64,000 bases of DNA from Alphaproteobacteria bacterium. GTDB lineage: Bacteria; Pseudomonadota; Alphaproteobacteria; Sphingomonadales; Emcibacteraceae. Position numbers and translations under genes: made by a program. The DNA is taken from positions 148,130 through 212,129 of the forward strand of contig NVTE01000001.1 in NCBI GenBank assembly GCA_002401455.1, in the 5' to 3' direction. Every line of letters begins with the position of its first letter. The stretch's first letter is position 1. Positions 44,832 through 52,773 of the stretch are shown here, piece by piece. The notes below the pieces were generated by a model. It was not told where the DNA came from. It worked only from the letters and a program-made list of their open reading frames with translations, and ran no database searches.

Positions 44832-45227
44832 TCAATCAGGAAAGACATCCCTCAGGCGGTCAGTTGCCCGGCGTTCGCTCTTGGTGGGACGCCCGGCACC
44901 CCGGTCACGGCGGGCCACTTTGGACCGTTCAATCTTCTCTGTTATCGCCCGCGGCGGGGTCATGTCGTGATACAGAGCCTGGGCTTCCGGGGCCGGACCG
45001 CGCCGGCTATTGAAGGCCAAAATTTTGGCGACCCGGAGGATATTGGGCTGGGGAAAGGTCAGCACATCGCCGACCACCACCGGCGTCTTGGCCTTGGTGA
45101 CCTTGATGCCATTCAGGCGGACCTTGCCCGCCCGGCATATTTTTGTCGCTAAGGACCGGGTCTTGAAAAAACGGCCATGCCAGAGCCAGATATCTATGCG
45201 TTGATTTTCTGGCTTCTGGTTATCCAT
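44832..45227 (-). CDS. RNA-binding S4-domain protein (Hsp15-like)
   Basis: A 131-residue basic protein: IDIWLWHGRFFKTRSLATKICRAGKVRLNGIKVTKAKTPVVVGDVLTF is a complete S4 domain. A positively charged C-terminal tail (RRDRGAGRPTKSERRATDRLRD) fits the Hsp15 family, which binds stalled 50S subunits. It lies 9 nt after the SUV3-like helicase, so both are probably translated from one transcript. The pairing is conserved in Alphaproteobacteria. Confidence 0.92.
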   Translation of the reverse strand: MDNQKPENQRIDIWLWHGRFFKTRSLATKICRAGKVRLNGIKVTKAKTPVVVGDVLTFPQPNILRVAKILAFNSRRGPAPEAQALYHDMTPPRAITEKIERSKVARRDRGAGRPTKSERRATDRLRDVFPD

Positions 45228-45236
45228 GGCCGGCCG

Positions 45237-48200
45237 CTATTTCTTGGATTTCAGTTGATCCTTCAGTCCGGCCAGCGCGGCAAAAGGACTATGAGGATCA
45301 AGCACCACCGCTTTGCGGCCAGGTTTATGACCTGATTTATGATTTGGCTTGTGACCAGAAGATTTTTTGCCGTCAAATTTTTTGCCGCCAGCACCGTTGC
45401 CTTTAGCAACGCCTCTTTTTCCTTTAAAAGACGCACCATCAGCCTGGCCTTTCGGGCCACCGGCGAACGGTTTACGCGGGCCGCGCTGTTGGGCTTTCTG
45501 ATACGGCTGATGGCTGAACAGGAAGACTTTTTCCGGTTCTACAGGCGCTTCTTCGGCCTTAGCCCCTTCAGCTTCAACTTTAACTTCTTCAGCAGGGGTG
45601 TCTTCAGTCTTGACCTCTATAGCAGGAGTTTCTTCAACCTTAGCTTCTTCAACAGGAGTTTCTTCGACTTTGACCTCTTCGGCCTTAGCTTCTTCCTGGG
45701 GAGCCTCTTCTGCCTTTACTTCTTCCTTTACTTCTTCCTTAGGTGCTTCGGTAGCCTCAGGTTTCGCATCCACAGTTTCAGCATCAGGAGCCTTTTCTGT
45801 TTTCTCGGCTTCAGCTTTTTCGGCCTTCTCGGCTTTTTCAGCCTCAGCTTTTTCGGCCTCTTTGGCGGAACGGGTTTCGGCGATCTTTGCCGCTTCTTCC
45901 GGGCTATATTCTTTATTGACGTAGCCCAGATAGCTCATAATTTCGACAAAATCATCACCACTGGTACCCACCAGGCTCATCAGGTCAGGGTCGGCCGGGA
46001 ACGGGCCTTTCAGGGACACATCGCGGGCGGCATTGGCCAGCCGTTCCAGCATATCAAGCCGGACCGCATTCTTGCCCACCACCCGGTAGCCAGAAACTTC
46101 ATAGAAGCTGCGCGGGGCTTTTTGATCAATTGTGATCGTACACAGGCCCGCCACCGGCACTTCCGGCAGGCGGTCCATATCATTAAACAGCGCCCACAGG
46201 AACAGGCGCAGCTGAGCCGGTGCCGGTTTCAGCAGGCTGGGAATATACAGGCTGGCCGAACCGAGCCAGATGCCCAGTTGTTTCATCTGGAAGCGGCCTT
46301 CCCGCTCCACACCACGGAAATCACGGGCGATCATCCGGCGCGGGATGGTGCCGAGCTTTTCCAGCATCTGGAAAGCGATGCCCCGGGCCATGCCGTCAAT
46401 CAGCTCCTTGCCTTCGGTGTCCTTGGCGCCATTCACCGCTTCCTGCAGAGCAAACAGCGGCGCCAACACTTCGGCCACATGATTATTCAGCCAGCGGTCA
46501 ACGCGGGCCTGAACCAGGCTCAGCACGTCGCCCTGCAACACAGGGGTCGGGGTGACCACGGCTTTGGGGACCAGAAGCGTGCTGCCCTTTTCAACCCGGG
46601 CAATGACAATGCCGCGCCAGGTGATATTTGAGCGGGTCATGGGATCACCCAGGATCAGGCTCAGCTCGCCGTCTTCGGCCTGGGCCAGCTCATCGGCTTT
46701 GGTTTTGATCTCCTGTGACAGCACCTGATCGGCCGCCGCACGCAGGACCTTGCTGTCCTCGCCGTAAGCCGCCGGATCCTCTTTAAACTGGAACCCCTCA
46801 AGGGTGCCAATAAAGTGGCCTTCCACGTAAATGCTGCCGTCTGTATCAATATTTGCCATTAAACGTCCTTTTTGGCGTAATTCTCTCATCAAAACCGACA
46901 TCCGTCGATCGACAAAGCGATGTGTTAACCGTTCATGTAGCGCATCTGACAGGCGGTCTTCAATATCTCTTGTCAATTCCTGCCAATATTTTGCATCGTC
47001 GAACCAGCTTGCCCGGTGGGAAATATAGGTCCAGGTCCGGATATGGGCGATGCGTGCGGACAGGGTATCCACGTCGCCATCGGTCCGGTCCAGAGGGGTA
47101 ATATGCCCGGCCAGCCAGTCCGGGCCAAGGGTGCCAGAATCCGCAGAAGTCTGCCGATAAATCTGTCCCAACAGCCGGATATGTTCGTCGTCAGAGACCC
47201 GGCGAAAGTCGGGAATCTGACAGACCTCCCACAGGTTTTTTAAGGCCGCTGGCCCGCCCAGAAGGGACCGAATATCCGGCGTATTTATCAACTGACGCAG
47301 TGACGTCAAATCGATGTTCTCCAGCGTCCGACTCAGGCCTTTTCGCCCCGGTGCCGCGTCCAGAGACCGAATCAGTGCCGTCGGGTGACTGAAATCCAAC
47401 GCACTGTTGCGCCATTGCAAAACAGTCAGCGGGGCAAAATCGTGATTTTCCACCGCAGAGATCATCTCGTCACTGAGCCCGGCCTGATCATCCGCCCCGT
47501 CCTGCAGGCAGCCAAAGGTGCCATTATTCATATAGCGCCCGGCCCGGCCGGCAATCTGGGCCAGTTCGGACGCGGTCAGGCTGCGCATGCGCCGACCGTC
47601 AAATTTCGAGGTACTGGCAAAACAAACATGATCAATATCCATATTCAGGCCCATGCCGATGGCATCGGTGGCGACCAGGAAATCCACGTCGCCATTCTGA
47701 TAAAGCTCGACCTGTTTATTGCGGGTCCGGGGGCTGAGACTGCCCATGACCACCGCCACCCCGCCCTTTTGCCGGCGCAGCATCTCGGCATAGCCATAAA
47801 CATTATGGGCCGAGAAGGTGACCAGCGCCGTCCGCGGGTTCAGACGGCTCAGCTTCTTCGGATCGGTATAGATCAGCTCTGAGAAGCGCGGCCGGACGGA
47901 AAACTCCACATCAGGCACAAAGCGGCGGATCAGGGGGCCGATGATTGACGAGCCGAGGAACATGGTCTCCTGGGTGCCCCGGGCCCTGAGCAAACGATCT
48001 GTAAACACATGGCCCCGGTCCATATCCGCCGCCAGCTGAATCTCATCAATGGCCAGAAACGCCACGGTCTTGTCCACCGGCATGCTTTCGACCGTGCACA
48101 CCCACCAGCGCGGATTACGCGGGATGATCTTCTCTTCCCCGGTGATCAGGGCGACGCTATTCTTGCCGCCGGGGTTCTGCGGTGACGTGACCACCCGGTC

Positions 48201-48377
48201 ATAAACCTCCCGCGCCAGCAGACGCAGCGGCAGGCCGATCATGCCCGTCGAATGGGCCAGCATGCGTTCGACCGCCAGATGGGTCTTGCCGGTATTGGTC
48301 GGGCCGAGCACTGCCTTGATATGACTGGTGCTGGAGACCGCCCGATCGGACAGGGATGTGACGCCACGTGTTTTCAT
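45237..48377 (-). CDS. SUV3-like DEAD/DExH helicase with acidic low-complexity tail
   Basis: A 1046-residue protein. The helicase core starts with AVLGPTNTGKTHLAVERM (Walker A), then AIDEIQLAADMDRG (DEIQ box), LVTFSAHNVYGYAE, VATDAIGMGLNMDIDHVCF, and the AGRAGR motif VI, matching mitochondrial SUV3-type RNA helicases. The roughly 130 residues near 850-980 are an Ala/Glu/Lys/Val repeat (EKAEAEKAE, EEAKVEETP), followed by a basic Gly/Lys region (GKRGVAKGNGAGGKKF). Such tails can tether RNA or degradosome partners. It is upstream of the S4 gene. Confidence 0.93.
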   Translation of the reverse strand: MKTRGVTSLSDRAVSSTSHIKAVLGPTNTGKTHLAVERMLAHSTGMIGLPLRLLAREVYDRVVTSPQNPGGKNSVALITGEEKIIPRNPRWWVCTVESMPVDKTVAFLAIDEIQLAADMDRGHVFTDRLLRARGTQETMFLGSSIIGPLIRRFVPDVEFSVRPRFSELIYTDPKKLSRLNPRTALVTFSAHNVYGYAEMLRRQKGGVAVVMGSLSPRTRNKQVELYQNGDVDFLVATDAIGMGLNMDIDHVCFASTSKFDGRRMRSLTASELAQIAGRAGRYMNNGTFGCLQDGADDQAGLSDEMISAVENHDFAPLTVLQWRNSALDFSHPTALIRSLDAAPGRKGLSRTLENIDLTSLRQLINTPDIRSLLGGPAALKNLWEVCQIPDFRRVSDDEHIRLLGQIYRQTSADSGTLGPDWLAGHITPLDRTDGDVDTLSARIAHIRTWTYISHRASWFDDAKYWQELTRDIEDRLSDALHERLTHRFVDRRMSVLMRELRQKGRLMANIDTDGSIYVEGHFIGTLEGFQFKEDPAAYGEDSKVLRAAADQVLSQEIKTKADELAQAEDGELSLILGDPMTRSNITWRGIVIARVEKGSTLLVPKAVVTPTPVLQGDVLSLVQARVDRWLNNHVAEVLAPLFALQEAVNGAKDTEGKELIDGMARGIAFQMLEKLGTIPRRMIARDFRGVEREGRFQMKQLGIWLGSASLYIPSLLKPAPAQLRLFLWALFNDMDRLPEVPVAGLCTITIDQKAPRSFYEVSGYRVVGKNAVRLDMLERLANAARDVSLKGPFPADPDLMSLVGTSGDDFVEIMSYLGYVNKEYSPEEAAKIAETRSAKEAEKAEAEKAEKAEKAEAEKTEKAPDAETVDAKPEATEAPKEEVKEEVKAEEAPQEEAKAEEVKVEETPVEEAKVEETPAIEVKTEDTPAEEVKVEAEGAKAEEAPVEPEKVFLFSHQPYQKAQQRGPRKPFAGGPKGQADGASFKGKRGVAKGNGAGGKKFDGKKSSGHKPNHKSGHKPGRKAVVLDPHSPFAALAGLKDQLKSKK

Positions 48378-48456
48378 TCCCCGGCTTTAGCACACTCCGG
48401 CGCACAGGTCACCGGTGAAATTCATCCCCGCCCCCGGAGCCCCGAAATATCATTTT

Positions 48457-48470
48457 AGGGGAATTCCCCT
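48457..48470. promoter_or_regulatory. Palindrome upstream of the nitroreductase gene
   Basis: AGGGGAATTCCCCT is a perfect 14-bp palindrome, abutting a TTGAAC element 70 nt before the gene start. A related imperfect copy, GGGGAATGTTCCCC, follows the gene's stop (49254-49267). It could be an operator; the -10 region (TATAAT near 48481-48503) is AT-rich but ambiguous. Confidence 0.3.
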
Positions 48471-48539
48471 TGAACAACTGCTATAATATCGCTAGATTAT
48501 AATTGAAAGTTCAACTATATTATTAATGAGGCCTCTGCC

Positions 48540-49253
48540 ATGACACCAAAGAAACCAACCGGAACCATCCTGCCCGTGGGCGACGGTTATCAGGCCCTGG
48601 CCCTGCCCGATCGCTGGCAGCTAACCGATGACCAGATGCAGGTTCGGTCAGAGGATTTTCTGGCGCTGATGAAAACCCGTCATTCGATCCGGGATTTCAG
48701 CCCCCGGTCGGTGCCGCGCAAGATCATAGAAACCTGTCTGGAGACTGCGGGCCTCGCCCCCAGCGGCGCCAATCATCAGCCGTGGCATTTCGCCGTCATT
48801 GAGACCCCCGCCGCCAAGGCCCAGGTCCGCGCAGCTGCCGAAGAAGAGGAACGCAACTTTTATGCTGGTCGTGCTGGCGATGAATGGCTGGCGGCGCTTG
48901 AGCCCATTGGCACCGATGACAGCAAGCCCTTCCTCGACATCGCGCCCTATCTGATCGTGATTTTCGCCCAGCGCTACGGCATCAACAGCAAGGGCGAGCG
49001 CTATAAAAACTATTATGTCCCGGAATCCGTCGGCATCGCCACTGGCCTGCTGATCACGGCGCTGCATAATGCCGGCCTGGTGACCCTGACCCATACCCCG
49101 AACCCGATGAAGTTCCTGAACGAGCTCTGCGGCCGTCCGGCATCCGAAAAGCCCGAAATGATCCTAGTCGTCGGCCACCCGACCGACAGCGCCACTGTCC
49201 CCGCCCACGCCAAATGGAAAAAACCGCTGGAAGAGATTGTGAGCTTTATTTAG
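48540..49253 (+). CDS. Nitroreductase family flavoprotein
   Basis: A 237-residue protein. The FMN-binding start LMKTRHSIRDFSPRSVP and APSGANHQPWHFAVIE segment are typical of the nitroreductase fold, as is the later TALHNAGLVTLTHTPNPMKFLNEL and a C-terminal glycine-containing GHPTD. These enzymes use NAD(P)H and FMN to reduce nitro groups, quinones or enones, or dehalogenate. It is transcribed divergently from the helicase; substrate unknown. Confidence 0.9.
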   Translation: MTPKKPTGTILPVGDGYQALALPDRWQLTDDQMQVRSEDFLALMKTRHSIRDFSPRSVPRKIIETCLETAGLAPSGANHQPWHFAVIETPAAKAQVRAAAEEEERNFYAGRAGDEWLAALEPIGTDDSKPFLDIAPYLIVIFAQRYGINSKGERYKNYYVPESVGIATGLLITALHNAGLVTLTHTPNPMKFLNELCGRPASEKPEMILVVGHPTDSATVPAHAKWKKPLEEIVSFI

Positions 49254-49329
49254 GGGGAATGTTCCCCGCCCCGCCTTTTATGTCATACTCATGCAGACGG
49301 GCATCCAGTCTTTTTACAACAGGCCTAAA

Positions 49330-49347
49330 CTCCCGCCTGCGCGGGAG
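49330..49347. repeat. Short palindromic repeat element (CTCCCGC-CTGC-GCGGGAG)
   Basis: CTCCCGC and GCGGGAG form 7-bp arms around CTGC, followed by TGACAACG. Elements of this form are scattered in intergenic DNA of many proteobacteria. Here it sits between the nitroreductase and the TIR gene. I cannot count copies genome-wide from this window. Confidence 0.45.
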
Positions 49348-49502
49348 TGACAACGTGGAGATGATATGTTTTTACTTGTACTTTCTATTATTTTTGATAC
49401 TCTTGATTGAATCCTAAGCTTCGGTAAAAAATGACTATTTATTCTAATAAACCGTTGATTTATAAATAAGAATACAGATCTAATAAATTTTGCGAGAAAC
49501 GA

Positions 49503-50429
49503 TTGAAAGTCATTGAAAAAATAAAGTTATTAGACAAAATTGGAAGAGAACTTCAAGCTAGTATGAGTTATTCCGATATTGATGTGTATTTAAGTGCACA
49601 TGGAATAGATTGCAAAGGCTTCGAACCCAGTACAAACAGTAAATGGGTATATGTAAAAGAGCTATTAGCTGACGCACCTCAAGAATTGGTACTAACTATA
49701 GCTGATGACCTTGAAATGGAACATGCTTACACCACAAATATACCTAAAGAAGCTACGTTTTGGAAAACTGGGTATTTCCGCCTTTTCCTTAGTCACCTTG
49801 CAAGCTTTAAGATTCAAGCATCTAGACTTCAGACTGCACTTAGCAAATATGGAATATCTTCATTTGTGGCTCATGAAGACATTGAACCAAGCAAAGAATG
49901 GCAACAAGAAATAGAAGCTAGCCTTCACACTATGGATGCGCTTTCAGCGCTTTTAATGCCTGGCTTCAAAGAAAGTAATTGGTGTGATCAGGAAGTTGGA
50001 GTTGCAGTAGGTAAAGATGTATTGATTATCCCCGTTAGAAAAAAACTAGACCCTTATGGATTTATCGGAAAGTACCAAGGAATACAGGCTACAAACAAAA
50101 ATATTTCTGAAGTTGCGGATGAAATCTTTCAAGTAATTGTAAAGTCCCCTAAAACACGTAATAAAATGCTTCGATCTTTAGCAAATGCAATTTCTCAAGC
50201 CACGGTTAAGGATGAGGCAATTGACAAAATAAAAATATTGGGTTCCGTTAAAAATATTCCTCCTGAAATACTTGAAACCCTTAAACAATCAGTTGCAGAT
50301 AATAACGTCCTTATAAATGAACAAATCTTTATCAACGACCTTAATAAAATCCTGTCTGCCTATTCTATTGATGAGGTAAATCTTGGTGGGAAAATAAAAC
50401 CTGAAGCTTGGGATGAAATACCATTTTAG
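49503..50429 (+). CDS. Orphan TIR-domain protein, putative NAD-consuming defence effector
   Basis: A 308-residue protein on markedly AT-rich DNA. It begins at a TTG (49503), where the N-terminal domain begins; there is only a weak GAGAAA element, and an ATG at 49563 would truncate the domain. Residues 1-80 form a compact unnamed domain (KIGRELQASMSYSDIDVYLSAHGI). Residues about 91-205 are a TIR domain: FRLFLSHLASFKIQASRLQTALSKYG, IEPSKEWQQEIEASL, and SNWCDQEVGVAVGK, where Glu164 aligns with the catalytic glutamate of TIR NADases. The C-terminal 100 residues are unassigned. No partner gene (cyclase, Thoeris or pAgo) is adjacent. Confidence 0.8.
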   Translation: MKVIEKIKLLDKIGRELQASMSYSDIDVYLSAHGIDCKGFEPSTNSKWVYVKELLADAPQELVLTIADDLEMEHAYTTNIPKEATFWKTGYFRLFLSHLASFKIQASRLQTALSKYGISSFVAHEDIEPSKEWQQEIEASLHTMDALSALLMPGFKESNWCDQEVGVAVGKDVLIIPVRKKLDPYGFIGKYQGIQATNKNISEVADEIFQVIVKSPKTRNKMLRSLANAISQATVKDEAIDKIKILGSVKNIPPEILETLKQSVADNNVLINEQIFINDLNKILSAYSIDEVNLGGKIKPEAWDEIPF

Positions 50430-50491
50430 AAAAATTCATGGTTCATTAAAAATATTTACAGAAATTTTCATTATATCCAATTAAATTCTAC

Positions 50492-51091
50492 TCACCCCTC
50501 CTGCTGGCAGAATTTGGCGGAGGTGCTGCCGATCAGCTTGCCGAGCGTGCTGTCTTTCAACAGCGGTAGATAACCCTGCGCCTCATCAATCATGATCCAG
50601 CTTTTGACCTTCAGCCGGCGCGGGGTGTCGCCCGTGCAGACCTTGGCGATCCAGGCCGGGACAAAACGGGACTTGATGCCGATATCGAGACTGCCGTCGA
50701 TCTCCTGACGTTCCAGATTGGCCATCCTCCGCCGCATTTCCGCAATCACCGCCACCTGGTCGTCGGGGATTTTCAGCACCACGCCGTTATGGACCTCGAG
50801 CGGAAAACCGACCCGGTTCACTTCAGGGCCGGTGGTGATCACCTCAATGGCGATGGTCTCCGCCATCAGCAGTTCGTCCCCCTTGCTAAGTTTTAACTCC
50901 AGATCGACACTCTCAAAATCCGCGCCGTCCGGCAGGCCGAGGGCGAGCCGGACCACAGTCGGGTCGACAGTCTTGAAATCCACATTGCGCATGGCCCACA
51001 TGGTGCCCATGTTAAAATGGCTGCAGGCGGTCAGCAGGCTGAGCCCGGCAATCACCAGCGCCACTTTCACAGTCAGAGCAGGTTTGAACAT
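50492..51091 (-). CDS. Hypothetical lipoprotein
   Basis: A 199-residue protein with a lipobox (ALVIAGLSLLTAC, Cys near 23), so probably anchored in the outer membrane or periplasm. The mature part has an AEMRRRMANLERQEIDGSLDIGIKSRFVPAW stretch and no recognised domain. It follows the TPR gene on the same strand, but a strong terminator (51150-51206) lies between them, so it probably has its own promoter. Confidence 0.6.
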   Translation of the reverse strand: MFKPALTVKVALVIAGLSLLTACSHFNMGTMWAMRNVDFKTVDPTVVRLALGLPDGADFESVDLELKLSKGDELLMAETIAIEVITTGPEVNRVGFPLEVHNGVVLKIPDDQVAVIAEMRRRMANLERQEIDGSLDIGIKSRFVPAWIAKVCTGDTPRRLKVKSWIMIDEAQGYLPLLKDSTLGKLIGSTSAKFCQQEG

Positions 51092-51149
51092 GGATATCCC
51101 CTTTTGATCAGCTTAACAAAGGCCCGACTATGGCATAACCACCCCCCAA

Positions 51150-51206
51150 TAAAAAGCCCTAAGTCAGAGTGCCCCGGTCACATTCGGGGTCTCCGCCTTA
51201 GGGCTT
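51150..51206 (-). terminator. Terminator of the TPR gene with a nested inner hairpin
   Basis: On the minus strand AAGCCCTAAG pairs with CTTAGGGCTT, enclosing a second perfect stem (CCCCG/CGGGG around a 7-nt loop), followed by TTTTTATT. It lies 27 nt past the TPR stop. Confidence 0.75.
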
Positions 51207-51232
51207 GTCAGGGTATCAGGGGGTAGGCGGCC

Positions 51233-51739
51233 TCAGTTGCTGGCATGCTGGGCCGGGACAGCTTTCGCCGCCTGCTCAGTCCCCGCGATCAGGGCCGGAT
51301 TGAGGGCGATGGCCTGAGCGAAATCCTGCCGCGCCTTATCATGCTGACCCAGGCCATAATAGGCCAGCCCCCGGTTGTTAAAGCCGCGCCAGTCCTTGGG
51401 CGACATCTTGACAGCCTTGGTGCAATAGCCCCGGGCCTTGTCAAAATCCTGCTGAATATTATGCAGGACACAGAGATCATTGAAGACGGCTTGGCGGTCA
51501 CTGATCCGCAATGTGGTCTGCAGGGCCTTGCGGTACAGGCGCCGGGCCTGGTCGAGCTTGCCGGCGTTGAGCCTGGTCCGGGCCTTCGCCACCAGGTCCG
51601 ACTTGGCAATGGTCCAGAATATCGTGCTTTTGGTGGTGGTGCTAAACTGCTTAGCCTGCGCCGCCTGGCTGCTCAGGCCGACTGTCGATGTGACGATCAG
51701 GGTAAAAATCACTGTCATCAGGGGGAATATTTTGGTCAT
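51233..51739 (-). CDS. Exported tetratricopeptide-repeat protein
   Basis: A 168-residue protein with a signal peptide (IFPLMTVIFTLIVTSTVGLSSQAAQA) and three TPR-like helical pairs (KARTRLNAGKLDQARRLYRKAL, DLCVLHNIQQDFDKARGYCTKAV, NNRGLAYYGLGQHDKARQDFAQAI). It is likely a periplasmic protein-interaction scaffold. Divergent from the LysR gene, with which it shares a 116-bp intergenic region. Target unknown. Confidence 0.85.
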   Translation of the reverse strand: MTKIFPLMTVIFTLIVTSTVGLSSQAAQAKQFSTTTKSTIFWTIAKSDLVAKARTRLNAGKLDQARRLYRKALQTTLRISDRQAVFNDLCVLHNIQQDFDKARGYCTKAVKMSPKDWRGFNNRGLAYYGLGQHDKARQDFAQAIALNPALIAGTEQAAKAVPAQHASN

Positions 51740-51818
51740 GGGTCTTCTCCTATGTTTGTTACCCTCCCAACCTATTCCAAAGAATTTGCATTTAAAATAC
51801 CAGATATGCTATAGTATC

Positions 51819-51834
51819 TATTCATATATGAATA
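51819..51834. promoter_or_regulatory. 16-bp palindrome between the TPR and LysR genes
   Basis: TATTCATA followed by TATGAATA is a perfect 16-bp palindrome, 21 nt before the LysR start. It fits a LysR or other dimeric regulator operator in a divergent promoter region, perhaps for autoregulation. Confidence 0.4.
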
Positions 51835-51855
51835 ACTAATCAGAGAGGAGACAGC

Positions 51856-52746
51856 ATGGACTGGAGTGCTTTGAAGGTATTTCTGGCGATCGCGGAAAGC
51901 GGCAGCCTGACGGCAGCGGCGCGGACCTTAAAAATCAGCCAGCCGACCCTGAGCCGGAAATTGTCGACCCTGGAACAGAGCCTGGACAGTCAGCTGTTTC
52001 AACGCCTGCCCCGGGGGCTGGTGCTGACCGAAGCCGGCGAGAGCATCATGGCCAGCGTGCGCCAGATGGAGGATCAGGCCCTGGAGGTCGAAAAAAAGCT
52101 CACCGGTCAGAATTTGAGGCTCGAGGGCACGGTGCGGCTGACCACCACCGAATTTATTGGCAGCTTCTGGATCACGGAAGATATGCGCGGCTTCCGCGAC
52201 CTCTATCCCGGCATCAGTGTCGCCCTGCAGGTGGATATGCAGGTGCTGAACCTGGTCCGCCGGGAGGGTGACATTGCCGTGCGGCTTGGACGGCCCAGCC
52301 AGCCGGACCTGATTGCCAAAAAGCTCGGCTCTTTTGTCAATTACCTGGCGGCCAGCACCGGCTATCTGGAAAAACATGGCCGGCCTGAAACGGTCGACGA
52401 CCTGAAAGACCATTATGGCGTCGGCTTTAGCCCGGACATGATGCTGCAGCCGCAAATCACCAAGCTCTACAGTCATTTCCATAAGGAAAATATCCTGTTT
52501 TCCAGCAATAGCCTGACCAGTATATATCAGGCGATTAATAACGGCCTGGGCATCGGCATGGTGCCGGACATTGCCGCAGATCACTATCCGGATATTGAGT
52601 TTATCCTGCCGGAGGCGCACAAGATGGAGCTTGAGGTCTGGCTGGTGACCCACGCCGATATCCAGCATAACGCCCGCATCCGGGCCCTATATGATTACTT
52701 GTCAACCACCCTGTCCGCCCGGCTGAAAGGCAACGCCCAGATTTAG
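51856..52746 (+). CDS. LysR-family transcription regulator
   Basis: A 296-residue protein. The N-terminal winged helix-turn-helix (MDWSALKVFLAIAESGSLTAAARTLKISQPTLSRKLSTLEQSLDSQLF) is standard, followed by a two-lobe periplasmic-binding-like effector domain (about 90-290). The start has GAGAGGAGA 5-14 nt upstream. LysR proteins usually regulate a divergent gene, here the TPR protein, and themselves. The effector is unknown. Confidence 0.94.
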   Translation: MDWSALKVFLAIAESGSLTAAARTLKISQPTLSRKLSTLEQSLDSQLFQRLPRGLVLTEAGESIMASVRQMEDQALEVEKKLTGQNLRLEGTVRLTTTEFIGSFWITEDMRGFRDLYPGISVALQVDMQVLNLVRREGDIAVRLGRPSQPDLIAKKLGSFVNYLAASTGYLEKHGRPETVDDLKDHYGVGFSPDMMLQPQITKLYSHFHKENILFSSNSLTSIYQAINNGLGIGMVPDIAADHYPDIEFILPEAHKMELEVWLVTHADIQHNARIRALYDYLSTTLSARLKGNAQI

Positions 52747-52773
52747 GACGAGGTCAGGGTCGAGGTATAGGCA

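Noticed and set aside
45339-46631. Plus-strand frame opposite the helicase tail
   Set aside because: Phe/Ser-rich reading of the Ala/Glu/Lys repeat; no start context or family.
49503-50429. TIR gene as part of a Thoeris or CBASS system
   Set aside because: No ThsA/SLOG, cyclase or other partner gene lies on either side.
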